Shown piece after piece: positions 16,669-24,760 of a stretch of 34,553 nucleotides of DNA (positions are counted from its first letter, which is position 1; the number at the start of each line of letters is the position of its first letter). The stretch is taken from NCBI GenBank assembly GCA_903927605.1, contig CAIYNT010000138.1, forward strand, positions 1-34,553. The letters run 5' to 3'. The notes under the pieces were generated by a model. The model was given only the letters and a program-made list of their open reading frames with translations. It searched no databases and was not told where the DNA came from. Source of the DNA: an uncultured Holophagaceae bacterium. Lineage in GTDB: Bacteria; Acidobacteriota; Holophagae; Holophagales; Holophagaceae. Both the position numbers and the translations under genes were made by a program.

Positions 16669-18707
16669 GCCACGGAACTGAACCCCAAGAAATCAAAGGC
16701 CTGCCCGCCAATGCGCGGCGGCCATTGGAGTCGGGTGAACATTACGTGCCCCTGGTGCCCCAGGATGGCGTCCCCGAGACCACGCCCAGAGCCATCACCA
16801 TGGGGCTCATCTTCTGCGCCATCTTCAGCATGGCCGCCGCCTACCTGGCCCTGAAGCTGGGTCAGGGCATCGAAGCAGCGATTCCCATCGCCATCCTGGC
16901 CGTGGGCCTCAGCCGCTTCTTCCCGCGCAAGAACACGATCCTGGAGAACGTCATCGTCCAGAGCATCGGCGCCAACAGCAGCCACGTGGTGAGCGGCGCG
17001 GCCTTCACCATCCCGGCCCTCTACATCCTGGCCCAGACGCCGGGCAGTGGCGTGCCCACGCCCACACTCTGGCAGGTGGTGCTGGTGAGTTTCCTGGGCG
17101 GCTGCATCGGCATCCTGTTTCTGGTGCCCCTGCGCCACCACTTCATGGTGGAGAACCATGGCATCTTCCCCTGGCCCGAAGCCACGGCCACCGCGGAGAT
17201 CCTCGTGACGGGTGAGAAGGCCGGCAATCAGGCCAAGGAACTGGCCGTGGCCGCCGTCATCGGTGCCACCTATGACGGCATCGTGTCCATCTTCCGGGGC
17301 ATGGGCGAATACCTGCGCCTGGAGCATGTCTGGGTGGGGCGGGCGCTGCGCGAGCGGTTCATGTCCTTCAACTTCCTGAACAGCGCAGCCACCCTGGGTA
17401 TCGGCTACATCATCGGTCTGCGCTATTCCGCCGTGATCGCTGCCGGCTCCCTCTTCAGCATGTTCGTGCTGGTGCCCCTCTTCCATGCCATCGGCCTGTA
17501 CGTGCCGGTGATCGTCCCGCCCGGCACCAGGCTCATCGCCAGCATGACGCCAGAACAGGTCTTCTTCTCCTACATCCGCATCATCGGCGTGGGCGCCATC
17601 GCAGGCGCGGGCATCATGGGCGTCGCCGCCTCCATGCCGAACATGATCCGCAGCATCATCAGCAACCTGACGGCGCTGAGGAACCGCGATGCCGCCGCCG
17701 AAACCGCCACTGCGGTCCGCACAGATCGCACGCTGTCCGGCTCCATGATCGCCGTGGGCCTGGTCACCTGCACCGTGGGCACCCTGGCCTTCCTCAGCTT
17801 CGGCCTCGGCATCAAGGAGGCCCTGGTGCCGGCCCTGGTCGCCACCCTTGTAGTGATGGTGATCTCCTTCTTCTTCGCACCGGTGGCGGCCCGCGCCATC
17901 GCCACCATCGGCACCAACCCCATCAGCGGCATGACCATGCTCACCCTCGTCATCATGGGCGTGTTGCTGCTCCGGCTGCACTTCACGGGGGGCTACGGCA
18001 TGTTCCTCACGATGATGGTGGGCGGCATCGTGTGCACGGCCCTGGCGGCCTCCGGGGCTTTCAGTACTGACCTTAAGATCGGTCATTGGATCGGTGCTAC
18101 CCCTGCCCGCCAGATCGGCTGGAAATTCGTGGGCACCTTCGTGGCGGCGTTGTTCACGGGCATCGCCATGTGGCTCATGGCCAAGCAGGTGAACCTGGAC
18201 GGCACCATGGCCCTGGGCAGTTCCATCCCCGCACCCCAGGCCAGCGCCATGAAGGCCATCCTCGAAGGCATCTTCGGCACTGTGTCCATGCCCCTGCGCT
18301 GGTATGCCTTCGGTCTCGGCGTGATGCTCTCTGTCGTGTTGCGCATGGTGGAGCTGCCCGCCCTGGGTTTCGCGCTGGGCATGTACCTGCCCATCGAGCT
18401 GAACATGCCCCTCTTCCTGGGTGGCCTGCTGGCCCACTGGGTGAACCGGCCCAAGACCGGGACTAGCGAAGCCGACGCCAAGGCCCGGGAGAACCGCGGC
18501 GTGCTCATCGCCAGCGGCCTCATGGCCGGCGGCGCCATCATGGGCGTGGTGGCGAGCTTCGTGAAGTTGAAGTGGACCGAGGGCTTCCCCATCCTCAGCG
18601 CCGCCCAGGCCGAAGGCGCCCTGGGCGAGTGGATCGGCATCGCTGCACTGCTCGCACTTTGCCTCTACGTCGTCGTGTACAGCCGACAGGCCAAGGGCCA
18701 GGCCTGA
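16665..18707 (+). CDS. OPT family oligopeptide transporter (second of a tandem pair)
   Basis: A 680-residue paralogue of the preceding OPT protein with the same plan: an N-terminal motif LPANARRPLESGEHYVPLVP, MAAAYLALKLGQGIEAAIPIAILAVG, FPWPEATATAEILVTGEKAG, GYIIGLRYSAVIAAGS, NPISGMTMLTLVI and ALGFALGMYLPIELNMPLFLGGLLAHWV. The start is ATG 16665, overlapping the upstream stop by four bases with AAGGTGG upstream, so translation is coupled. The frame is open far upstream inside the first OPT gene, but that stretch is not coding. The pair may form a heteromer or take different peptides; neither can be told from sequence. Confidence 0.93.
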   Translation: MSHGTEPQEIKGLPANARRPLESGEHYVPLVPQDGVPETTPRAITMGLIFCAIFSMAAAYLALKLGQGIEAAIPIAILAVGLSRFFPRKNTILENVIVQSIGANSSHVVSGAAFTIPALYILAQTPGSGVPTPTLWQVVLVSFLGGCIGILFLVPLRHHFMVENHGIFPWPEATATAEILVTGEKAGNQAKELAVAAVIGATYDGIVSIFRGMGEYLRLEHVWVGRALRERFMSFNFLNSAATLGIGYIIGLRYSAVIAAGSLFSMFVLVPLFHAIGLYVPVIVPPGTRLIASMTPEQVFFSYIRIIGVGAIAGAGIMGVAASMPNMIRSIISNLTALRNRDAAAETATAVRTDRTLSGSMIAVGLVTCTVGTLAFLSFGLGIKEALVPALVATLVVMVISFFFAPVAARAIATIGTNPISGMTMLTLVIMGVLLLRLHFTGGYGMFLTMMVGGIVCTALAASGAFSTDLKIGHWIGATPARQIGWKFVGTFVAALFTGIAMWLMAKQVNLDGTMALGSSIPAPQASAMKAILEGIFGTVSMPLRWYAFGLGVMLSVVLRMVELPALGFALGMYLPIELNMPLFLGGLLAHWVNRPKTGTSEADAKARENRGVLIASGLMAGGAIMGVVASFVKLKWTEGFPILSAAQAEGALGEWIGIAALLALCLYVVVYSRQAKGQA

Positions 18708-18878
18708 ACCTCCGACAAGGGCGACCCCAGGCGGCCAGCTCACCCGGGCGTCATGCCAAAATAGGGCCCCGGCCACTGAGATTGCCCCTGTTAGGGTCTC
18801 GTCGCCCGGCTGGATGGCCTGGACGCACGGCCTCCCAGGGCCGAGAATGGGCGATGCGCCACGTCCCAGGCCCCCCCG

Positions 18879-19628
18879 ATGCATGACTTCCTGCTGATCG
18901 CCGCGGCCGGCCTGCTGGGGGGCGCGATGAACGCCATCGCCGGGGGTGGATCCTTCGTCACGCTGCCCGCCCTGGTGGCGGCCGGCATACCCTCCCTCAA
19001 CGCCAACGCCACGAGCACCGTGGCCCTGGTGCCCAGCGCCCTCGCCACCGCCCACGCCTACCGGCATGACTCTCGGGGCCTCGAGGGCGCTAGGATGCCC
19101 GTCATGGCGGCGATCAGCGTGGTGGGTGGGGCCCTGGGCGCCTTGCTGCTGCTGAAGACGCCCCAGTCGATCTTTGACCGCATCTTCCCCTTCCTGCTCC
19201 TCTTCGGCGTCCTGGTCTTCGCCTTCGGGCGGAGCTTGGGCGAGGCCCTGCGCCGCCGGGTGCGCATCCACCCCCACGCCATGCCTGTCGCCCAGCTGTT
19301 CCTGGGCGTTTACGGCGGCTACTTCGGCGGGGCCGTGGGCGTCATGATGCTCGCCACCTGGAGCGTGCTGACCGCCGCCACGATCAACGCCATGCAGGCC
19401 ACGCGCCACCTGATGAACGCAGCCATGAACGCCACCGCCTCGGTTCTCTTCGTCCTCGGCGGCCTGGTGCACTGGCGGCCGATGGCCGTCCTGCTCGTCT
19501 CCGCCACCGTGGGTGGCTACGTCACCGGCCGCCTCGGCCGCCACCTCGACCCCGGTCGTGCCCGGATTGTGATTTCCTGCCTGAACGCCGTGGTGGTAGC
19601 GGCGGTGTTCTGGCGGCACTTCGCCTAG
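18879..19628 (+). CDS. TauE/SafE family permease (putative sulfite/anion exporter)
   Basis: A 249-residue membrane protein with seven to eight hydrophobic helices in two related halves, typical of TauE/SafE (DUF81). The first repeat has LLGGAMNAIAGGGSFVTLPALVAAGIPSLNANATSTVAL and the second has VYGGYFGGAVGVMMLATWSVL. Family members move sulfite, sulfoacetate or related anions, but many remain undefined. ATG 18879 has no clear ribosome site. The gene follows the OPT pair after 171 bases, in which no gene or clear promoter is seen. It is convergent with the minus-strand operon that ends at 19728. Confidence 0.9.
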   Translation: MHDFLLIAAAGLLGGAMNAIAGGGSFVTLPALVAAGIPSLNANATSTVALVPSALATAHAYRHDSRGLEGARMPVMAAISVVGGALGALLLLKTPQSIFDRIFPFLLLFGVLVFAFGRSLGEALRRRVRIHPHAMPVAQLFLGVYGGYFGGAVGVMMLATWSVLTAATINAMQATRHLMNAAMNATASVLFVLGGLVHWRPMAVLLVSATVGGYVTGRLGRHLDPGRARIVISCLNAVVVAAVFWRHFA

Positions 19629-19727
19629 TCTGCATTCGCGGAGATCGGGGCCGGGGTCTTCGCCAGCCCCGGGGATTGGCGCAAATGGGCAGTCCGGGCG
19701 CCCCAGAAGGCCCTAGCTCCTTCCAAC

Positions 19728-20624
19728 CTAGGCATCCCCCAAGCAGGCCAGCAGGTCCCGCGCCGCCCCCGGAGTACCCACCACCAAGTTTCCGCTCTCA
19801 AACCACCCCTGCCCGCCTTCCCAGTCAGTGATGACGCCGCCCGCTTCCTGCACCAGCAGGGCGCCGGCGGCGAGGTCCCAGGGCTTGAGGCCCAGCTCGA
19901 AATAACCATCGAAGATGCCGCAGGCGACATGGGCCAGATCCAGCGCGGCACTGCCGGCCCGGCGGATGCCCTTGGCCCTTGGGAACACCCGGCCCAATGC
20001 CGCGTTGAACATGGGCCAGCGGCCGCCCAGCTGGTAGGCGAAGCCCGTGGCCAGGAAGGCTCCGTCAAGGCCCGATTGCTGAGAGACACGCATGGGCTTG
20101 CCGTTCCAGGCGGCACCCTGGCCCCGCACAGCCAGGAAGCAATCGTCGCGGAGCGGATCCAGCACACAGCCCACCACGGGGCCATCGGCATCCCACAGCG
20201 CCACGGATACACACCAGTGCGGGAAGCCCTGGACGAAATTCAACGTGCCATCCAGGGGATCCACGATCCAGCGATGCTCCACGGGGGGACCGCCCGGCCC
20301 TTCGTGCCTCTGCTCCACCGATCGCGCTGCGCCCTGTGCATCGCTCCCGCTCGCCTGGCTCGCGGAGGTAGAGCCTCCCTCCCCGGACCCCCGCGCGGCG
20401 GGCGGGATGAACCCGCCCTCCTCGCCAAGAAAACCGTACTCCGGGAAGCGGCGAGCCAGCTCGGCACGGATGGCGGCCTCGGCCTCGCGGTCAGCCTCGC
20501 TCACCACGTCGTTCTTGGTCTTCTCCGTAATGGTGGCGGGGTCCAATTTGCGGAAGAAGCCCATCAACACCTTCCCACCGGCCTGGGCCGCAGCCACACA
20601 GGCCTCCCGTTGCGCATCGAACAT
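19728..20624 (-). CDS. Inositol-monophosphatase family protein with a 40-residue low-complexity insertion
   Basis: A 298-residue member of the SuhB/inositol monophosphatase family (Mg-dependent sugar-phosphate or inositol-phosphate phosphatases). Metal-site motifs are FLGEEGG (residues 65-71), DPLDGTLNFVQGFP (122-135) and PWDLAAGALLVQEAGG near the C-terminus. Between the first two, where the family usually has only a short linker, residues about 73-114 (DNA 20283-20408) are rich in Gly, Ser, Ala and Gln. The start is ATG 20624, with AAAAGGA about nine bases upstream inside the end of the previous gene; only two bases separate the two genes. It is the last gene of a three-gene minus-strand operon. 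The natural substrate is unknown. Confidence 0.92.
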   Translation of the reverse strand: MFDAQREACVAAAQAGGKVLMGFFRKLDPATITEKTKNDVVSEADREAEAAIRAELARRFPEYGFLGEEGGFIPPAARGSGEGGSTSASQASGSDAQGAARSVEQRHEGPGGPPVEHRWIVDPLDGTLNFVQGFPHWCVSVALWDADGPVVGCVLDPLRDDCFLAVRGQGAAWNGKPMRVSQQSGLDGAFLATGFAYQLGGRWPMFNAALGRVFPRAKGIRRAGSAALDLAHVACGIFDGYFELGLKPWDLAAGALLVQEAGGVITDWEGGQGWFESGNLVVGTPGAARDLLACLGDA

Positions 20625-20626
20625 GG

Positions 20627-22123
20627 TCACCGTCCTTTTTTCGATTTTGTCACGGAGGCCTCGGCCCGGAACTTCAGCGTGCGGATCATGCCCGGGAAGA
20701 CGAACAGGTGGAAAGGCAGGACGGAGTACCAATAAAGCACTCCCAGCAAGCCATGGGGCTCGAAGAAGGCTGTCTGTTCCAGCCGTGAGCCGGTCCCCTC
20801 GGGCCGCACCGTGAACTGCAGCCAGGCGTGTCCATCCAGTCTCATCTCGGACCGGAGTCGCAGCAGCCGATCCGGTTCGAGCGCCTCCACCCGCCAGAAA
20901 TCCACAGGATCGCCCACCCGGAGTTCCCGCGGATGGCGCCGCCCCCGGCGCATCCCCACGCCGCCCACAGCCCGATCCAGCAGCCCCCGCAGCTGCCAGA
21001 GGAGGTTGCTGGCCGGCCAGCCGTTCTCACCACCCAGGGCGCAGAAGGTCTGGAACACGACATGCATCGGAGCCTTCACATGACGATGGTGGCGCTCCAA
21101 CAGCATGCCTTCATGAGAGCCCAGAGCCGGCCCCTCGGTTTCCCCCGCGAGACTTGAAGCCCAGGTGGTCTCCACTGCGTCCTGGTCCAGGCGTTGAAGG
21201 GCTAATGCCAGCGCCTCACGATAGGTCATGGGCCGCACCCGGAAGACCTCGAGCGCGCGCGACTCCTGAACCACTACCTCCGTGTTCATGCCTTCTACCA
21301 GAGCCGCTGCCAAAGCCATGGGAATGGGCGTCATCAGATCGACCCAGAGCACCGACAGGATCGGAAGCGGGACGTTCATGGGGATGATGAGACGACGCAA
21401 GCCCCTGGCCTCGGCATACCGGAGCATCATGCTCCGGTAGTTGAGAACGTCCTGTCCTCCGATCTCGTAGATCCCCTCCGCATCCGGATGTTCCAGCGCT
21501 TCGATCAGGTAGGCCAGCACATCGCGCACACCGATGGGCTGGCAGCGGGTGTTCAGGCATTGGGGAGTGATCATGAGGGGCAGTCGCTCGGTCAGATGGC
21601 GGATCATCTCGAAGCTGGCACTGCCACTGCCGACGATAACCGCCGCTCGGAATTCCAGCACAGGAACCCCGGCAGTTCCAAGAGCGACTCCCACTTCCTG
21701 ACGGCTGGCGAGGTGTTCACTGCGATGGCGGGAGGGGTCCCCCAGTCCGCCCAGATAGATGATCCTGCGCACCCCGGCCTTGGCGCACGCCTCTGCAAAG
21801 GTCAGCGCCTGGCGCAGGTCCCGCCCCCGGAAATCCGAGGTGTCTTCCCCTATGGCATGAACCAGGTAATATGCCTGGGTCACGCCGCTGAGAGCGGCTT
21901 CGAGGGATGCGGGATCCGACACGTCTCCCTTGACCACCTCGACCCCCGGCCATCGCCGACCCGCCAGCCGCTCCGGGTTCCGTGCCAGACACCTCACCCG
22001 CCGTCCCTCCGCCAGAAGGCGGGGGACCAATCGACCACCGATGTAACCCGTGGCGCCGGTCACCAGAATGAGCGGCCTGCCAGGATCCATCAACATGGCC
22101 CCTTCGGGCTTGCCCTGGTTCAT
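20627..22123 (-). CDS. SDR-family NAD(P)-binding protein fused to a DUF2867 domain
   Basis: A 498-residue two-domain protein. Residues about 17-300 form an atypical short-chain dehydrogenase/NmrA-like Rossmann domain with LILVTGATGYIGGRLVPRLLAEG for nucleotide binding, then VVKGDVSDPASLEAAL and YYLVHAIG. The last ~150 residues (from HHRHVKAPMHVVFQTFCALGG to the end) resemble DUF2867, a START/SRPBCC-like domain common behind such Rossmann domains. Its substrate is unknown. ATG 22123 overlaps the stop of the upstream ATPase gene by four bases. ATG 22096 or 22090, better placed after GAAGGGG, are alternatives. The C-terminus has a hydrophobic stretch (LLGVLYWYSVLPFHLFVFPGM) that may touch the membrane. 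It sits in the middle of the operon. Confidence 0.85.
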   Translation of the reverse strand: MNQGKPEGAMLMDPGRPLILVTGATGYIGGRLVPRLLAEGRRVRCLARNPERLAGRRWPGVEVVKGDVSDPASLEAALSGVTQAYYLVHAIGEDTSDFRGRDLRQALTFAEACAKAGVRRIIYLGGLGDPSRHRSEHLASRQEVGVALGTAGVPVLEFRAAVIVGSGSASFEMIRHLTERLPLMITPQCLNTRCQPIGVRDVLAYLIEALEHPDAEGIYEIGGQDVLNYRSMMLRYAEARGLRRLIIPMNVPLPILSVLWVDLMTPIPMALAAALVEGMNTEVVVQESRALEVFRVRPMTYREALALALQRLDQDAVETTWASSLAGETEGPALGSHEGMLLERHHRHVKAPMHVVFQTFCALGGENGWPASNLLWQLRGLLDRAVGGVGMRRGRRHPRELRVGDPVDFWRVEALEPDRLLRLRSEMRLDGHAWLQFTVRPEGTGSRLEQTAFFEPHGLLGVLYWYSVLPFHLFVFPGMIRTLKFRAEASVTKSKKGR

Positions 22124-22788
22124 GCCGGTACCAGATCGGCGAAGACGAACCCGTCCCGCTCCACCACCTCGCCCCGCCGGACCGGCACTGGATGGCCGAA
22201 CATCGGCCCATCCCAGGCAAAGGTGTGGAATTCCCCCCGCTCTCCACAGGGATCCACAGTGGGCGGCAGGTCCGCGAGGAGAGCCCCGTCGAAATCCCGC
22301 CCCGCGAAGGTGGCTTCCAGCATCCGGGGATCCACGCAAACCAGGGTGGCCTTCAACCCCGCAGCCACCATTTCCCGAGCCAAGGAGGCCGTATTCAGGG
22401 TCCAGATGGGGAACAGGGGTCGCAGACCAGTCCCCGACAGCTTCTGGATGCGGTAGTCCCGCACATCCTCGAGGAAGAGATCCCCAAAAGCCATGACCTC
22501 GATGCCTTCTGCCACGGCCCGGGCGCAGGCGTCGGCCATGCGCGCATCATAGACCTCGTTGGGGCAAGGCCAGGGTAACGGCACCTTCCAGAGAGGTAGC
22601 CCCACGGCCTCCACCTGGGCTTCCAGCAGCACTTCGCGGACGCCATGCATGGCCACGCGATCGAAGGCCTCGTTGGTGGTGGTGAGCAGACCGACCACGT
22701 CCAGTTCGCCGGTACAACGAAGCACATGCAGCGCCCAAGCGGCGTCCTTGCCACTGGACCAGCTCAGTAAAGCCTTGGGTCGGGTCAT
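22120..22788 (-). CDS. Dph6-like PP-loop ATPase (adenine nucleotide alpha-hydrolase)
   Basis: A 222-residue protein with the PP-loop variant LLSWSSGKDAAWALHVL at the N-terminus and the Dph6-type motifs MAFGDLFLEDVRDYRIQKL, PLFPIW, CVDPRML and GERGEFHTFAWDGPMF. In eukaryotes and archaea Dph6 amidates diphthine on elongation factor 2. Bacteria lack diphthamide, so bacterial members must adenylate another carboxylate; the target is unknown. The gene starts the minus-strand operon with ATG 22788, and its stop overlaps the next start (ATGA). It is divergent from nfu across 70 bases. Confidence 0.87.
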   Translation of the reverse strand: MTRPKALLSWSSGKDAAWALHVLRCTGELDVVGLLTTTNEAFDRVAMHGVREVLLEAQVEAVGLPLWKVPLPWPCPNEVYDARMADACARAVAEGIEVMAFGDLFLEDVRDYRIQKLSGTGLRPLFPIWTLNTASLAREMVAAGLKATLVCVDPRMLEATFAGRDFDGALLADLPPTVDPCGERGEFHTFAWDGPMFGHPVPVRRGEVVERDGFVFADLVPA

Positions 22789-22814
22789 GGAAGCTCCGGG
22801 TTCAGTATGTACTT

Positions 22815-22842
22815 TTGAAAATCTTGACGAATTTGGTAAACT
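22815..22842 (+). promoter_or_regulatory. Candidate promoter of nfu
   Basis: TTGAAA (22815-22820) and TAAACT (22837-22842) are spaced by 16 bases in an AT-richer stretch upstream of nfu ATG 22859. A TTGACG at 22824 is an alternative -35 without a partner. The match is modest. Confidence 0.35.
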
Positions 22843-22858
22843 TTATCGGGAGCCTGCC

Positions 22859-23404
22859 ATGCCCAAGGTCATCAACATCGAACCCACACCCAATCCGGAT
22901 GCCCTGAAGTTCTTGGTGAATCCGGCCATCCTCAGGGCCGGATCGCGTTCCTTCAAGGATTTCGGGGCGGCGGTAGGGGATCCGCTGGGTTCCTGCCTCT
23001 TCGGCCTGGGCAAGGTGACCTCCGTGTTCTACATGGACCGCTTCGTCACCGTGAACAAGGACCCATCGGCGGAGTGGAGCGACCTCATCGATCCCATCTG
23101 CGAGGCCATCGAGGAGCTCAACCTGCCTGAGAACGATGCTGGGGACTTGGCCCCCCTGACTCCCGGCGGCGACGCTGATGCCACCCTGGAGCGCATCAAC
23201 CACCTGCTGGACACCCGCATCCGGCCAGGCTTGGCCGGGGATGGCGGCGGCCTGGAAGTGATCTCCTTCGATGGGCAGACCCTCCAGATCAGCTACCACG
23301 GCGCCTGCGGCTCTTGCCCCTCCTCCACCAGCGGCACCCTGCGCTACATCGAGGGGCTGCTCCAAGAGGAAGTGAGTCCCAGCCTCCGCGTGGTCAGCTG
23401 GTAA
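22859..23404 (+). CDS. Nfu-type iron-sulfur cluster carrier protein
   Basis: A 181-residue Nfu protein, which receives Fe-S clusters from the assembly machinery and hands them to client enzymes. Residues 1-85 form the Nfu N-terminal domain (INIEPTPNPDALKFLVN, SVFYMDRFVTVNK). Residues about 107-181 form the NifU C-terminal domain with the cluster-binding CGSC motif (Cys150, Cys153) in HGACGSCPSSTSG. The start is ATG 22859 with GGGAG upstream; the 100 codons of open frame before it lack family sequence and overlap the divergent gene. A second copy of its last 38 bases, with three changes, lies 106 bases downstream. Confidence 0.93.
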   Translation: MPKVINIEPTPNPDALKFLVNPAILRAGSRSFKDFGAAVGDPLGSCLFGLGKVTSVFYMDRFVTVNKDPSAEWSDLIDPICEAIEELNLPENDAGDLAPLTPGGDADATLERINHLLDTRIRPGLAGDGGGLEVISFDGQTLQISYHGACGSCPSSTSGTLRYIEGLLQEEVSPSLRVVSW

Positions 23405-23405
23405 G
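23368..23405 (+). repeat. 3' end of nfu, first copy of a 38-bp direct repeat
   Basis: The final codons SLRVVSW and the stop of nfu. The second copy is at 23474-23511. Confidence 0.85.
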
Positions 23406-23441
23406 ACGGATGTCCGAGGCCCTGTCCACCCGGCAACACGG

Positions 23442-23475
23442 CACCTCGGTCATGGCCGCAGGCCATGCCGAGTGG
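23442..23475. repeat. Long interrupted inverted repeat between the two nfu 3' ends
   Basis: CATGGCC (23451-23457) and GGCCATG (23461-23467) around GCA form a perfect core. With single-base bulges the pairing extends through CTCGG/CCGAG, to about 14 bp in all. It may terminate or stabilise the nfu transcript, or mark a recombination point; no T-run follows. Confidence 0.65.
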
Positions 23476-23511
23476 AAGTGAGTCCCAGCCTTCGTGTGGT
23501 CGGCTGGTAAG
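23474..23511 (+). pseudogene. 3' remnant of a second nfu-like gene
   Basis: Thirty-five of 38 bases match the end of nfu. Two of the three differences are at third codon positions without changing the residue, and one gives Ser to Gly (SLRVVGW and stop). That pattern suggests descent from a functional paralogue rather than a fresh duplication. Nothing of the rest of nfu is found before it. The remainder of the gap before 23670 holds only hairpins. Confidence 0.75.
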
Positions 23512-23568
23512 TCGCTCTCACCGACCTGGCTTTCCGTCTGGTCACCAGGGCGACCGAAGGGGGCGTGA

Positions 23569-23607
23569 CGAAACAACCGGGAGTGCGCCGGTTGTCTCGA
23601 AACAACC
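23569..23607. repeat. Hairpin with repeated CGAAACAACC boxes upstream of the GAF gene
   Basis: ACAACCGG (23573-23580) pairs with CCGGTTGT (23588-23595), and CGAAACAACC occurs at 23569 and 23598. This arrangement of two direct boxes and one inverted box could be a regulator site for the gene starting at 23670. No known motif is recognised. Confidence 0.45.
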
Positions 23608-23669
23608 GCTATCTCTTGCGCCTGGGGAAAAGCCGGGCAACCTAGAGGTGATCCTCGGAGAACTGCGTA

Positions 23670-24662
23670 GTGGTGACCAAACCCCTCAAGCGTCGCACTC
23701 GCTCCTCGGAGCATCTTGTGGCGTTGTCTGATCTGCTGCGGGACAGCCGCACGGATGCTGCTCGGCTCTTCGAGCAGGGCTTGGCGCTGCTGAGGCAGAC
23801 CCTCGGCGTCGATCAGGCTCTGCTGACCCGCGTCACCCACCTTGGCCATGAGGTGCTCTGGTGGGCCTCGGCCTCTGACACCACCATGGCCGGCATTTTT
23901 GAATCGCCCGAAAAGGGCTTCTGTCCCTTTGTGATCGCCCATCCCGAGCGACCGCTCATCATCCATGATTCCGCCGCGGATCCCCGCTGGTGCAAGTCCC
24001 CGGCGTACCTGGAACTCGGCATCCGCGCCTATGCCGGGGTGGGATTGAAGGTGGGCGACAAGGCCATGGGAACGCTGTGCGTTCAGCATCACGAACCCTG
24101 CACCTTCTCCCACGCAGAGCTGGCCCTGCTGAAGACCATGGGCCACCTCATGGCCCGGACCCTCGAGACCGAGAACCTCAAGCAGGAACTGCAGGCGGCC
24201 CTCGAGGCTCTGGAACTCAGCAGCGCCGTCGTCGAGGACAGTGCCCTCGTGAGCGGGCGCTCCGGTCTGCCCAACCGCCGCTACCTTGACATCTGGCTGC
24301 GCTCCACACTCTTCCTGGCGCGACGACGGGCAGAACCCATGGTCCTCGCGCTCTGGTCGCAGCCCATGGCGGCGGGCATCAAGGGCCGTCTTGCGATGGT
24401 CGCGGAACACCTCCGAGGCGAGGACCTCATGGTGGAGTTGTCCTCTGATCAGTACCTGCTGCTGCTGCCCCACACCACGGAACCGGGTGCGAAGTTTTTG
24501 CTGAATCGCCTGCGCGAGACCCTTGGAACTCATCCGACCGGGGCCACCCTCTGGGTTCCGGACGGGAAGGACATGACCATGAAGTCGGCTTTGCGCCGCG
24601 TCGCCAAAGCCTTTACTGACGCCAATCGCGAGGGATCCGCACTGCTCTGGAACCACGGCTGA
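23670..24662 (+). CDS. GAF-domain protein with a degenerate GGDEF domain
   Basis: A 330-residue cytosolic signalling protein. Residues about 15-170 form a GAF sensor domain (FEQGLALLRQTLGVDQALLTRV, PLIIHDSAADPRW, YAGVGLKVGDKAMGTLCV, then FSHAELALLKTMGHLMA). A short helix (ENLKQELQAALEALE) connects to a GGDEF-like domain from the GLPNRRYLDIWL signature (199-210). Where an active diguanylate cyclase has GG(D/E)EF, this one has LSSDQY (about 257-262), and the metal-binding and substrate residues of the first strand are also lost. It is therefore probably not a c-di-GMP synthase and may be a sensor or scaffold. The start is GTG 23670, with GGAG nine bases upstream; GTG 23673 is equally possible. 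Confidence 0.85.
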   Translation: MVTKPLKRRTRSSEHLVALSDLLRDSRTDAARLFEQGLALLRQTLGVDQALLTRVTHLGHEVLWWASASDTTMAGIFESPEKGFCPFVIAHPERPLIIHDSAADPRWCKSPAYLELGIRAYAGVGLKVGDKAMGTLCVQHHEPCTFSHAELALLKTMGHLMARTLETENLKQELQAALEALELSSAVVEDSALVSGRSGLPNRRYLDIWLRSTLFLARRRAEPMVLALWSQPMAAGIKGRLAMVAEHLRGEDLMVELSSDQYLLLLPHTTEPGAKFLLNRLRETLGTHPTGATLWVPDGKDMTMKSALRRVAKAFTDANREGSALLWNHG

Positions 24663-24760
24663 GTCCACCGCTGGAGGCCTCTCGCTGGCTCCACACCCGG
24701 GTCCATGGGATGATGCAAAGCTCTGGTACAGCCGGTGAGAGCCCGGCCTTTGGGAGGTGG

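Noticed and set aside
16632..19619. Very long open frame (995 codons) on the minus strand opposite the OPT and TauE genes
   Set aside because: It is rich in His, Gly, Ala, Glu and Asp with no family motif, and mirrors GC-rich codons of well-supported genes on the plus strand.
23608..23656. Possible riboswitch (GGGGAAAAGCCGGGCAACC-like run) upstream of the GAF gene
   Set aside because: The run vaguely recalls c-di-GMP and cobalamin riboswitch cores, but no complete consensus or helix set could be matched.
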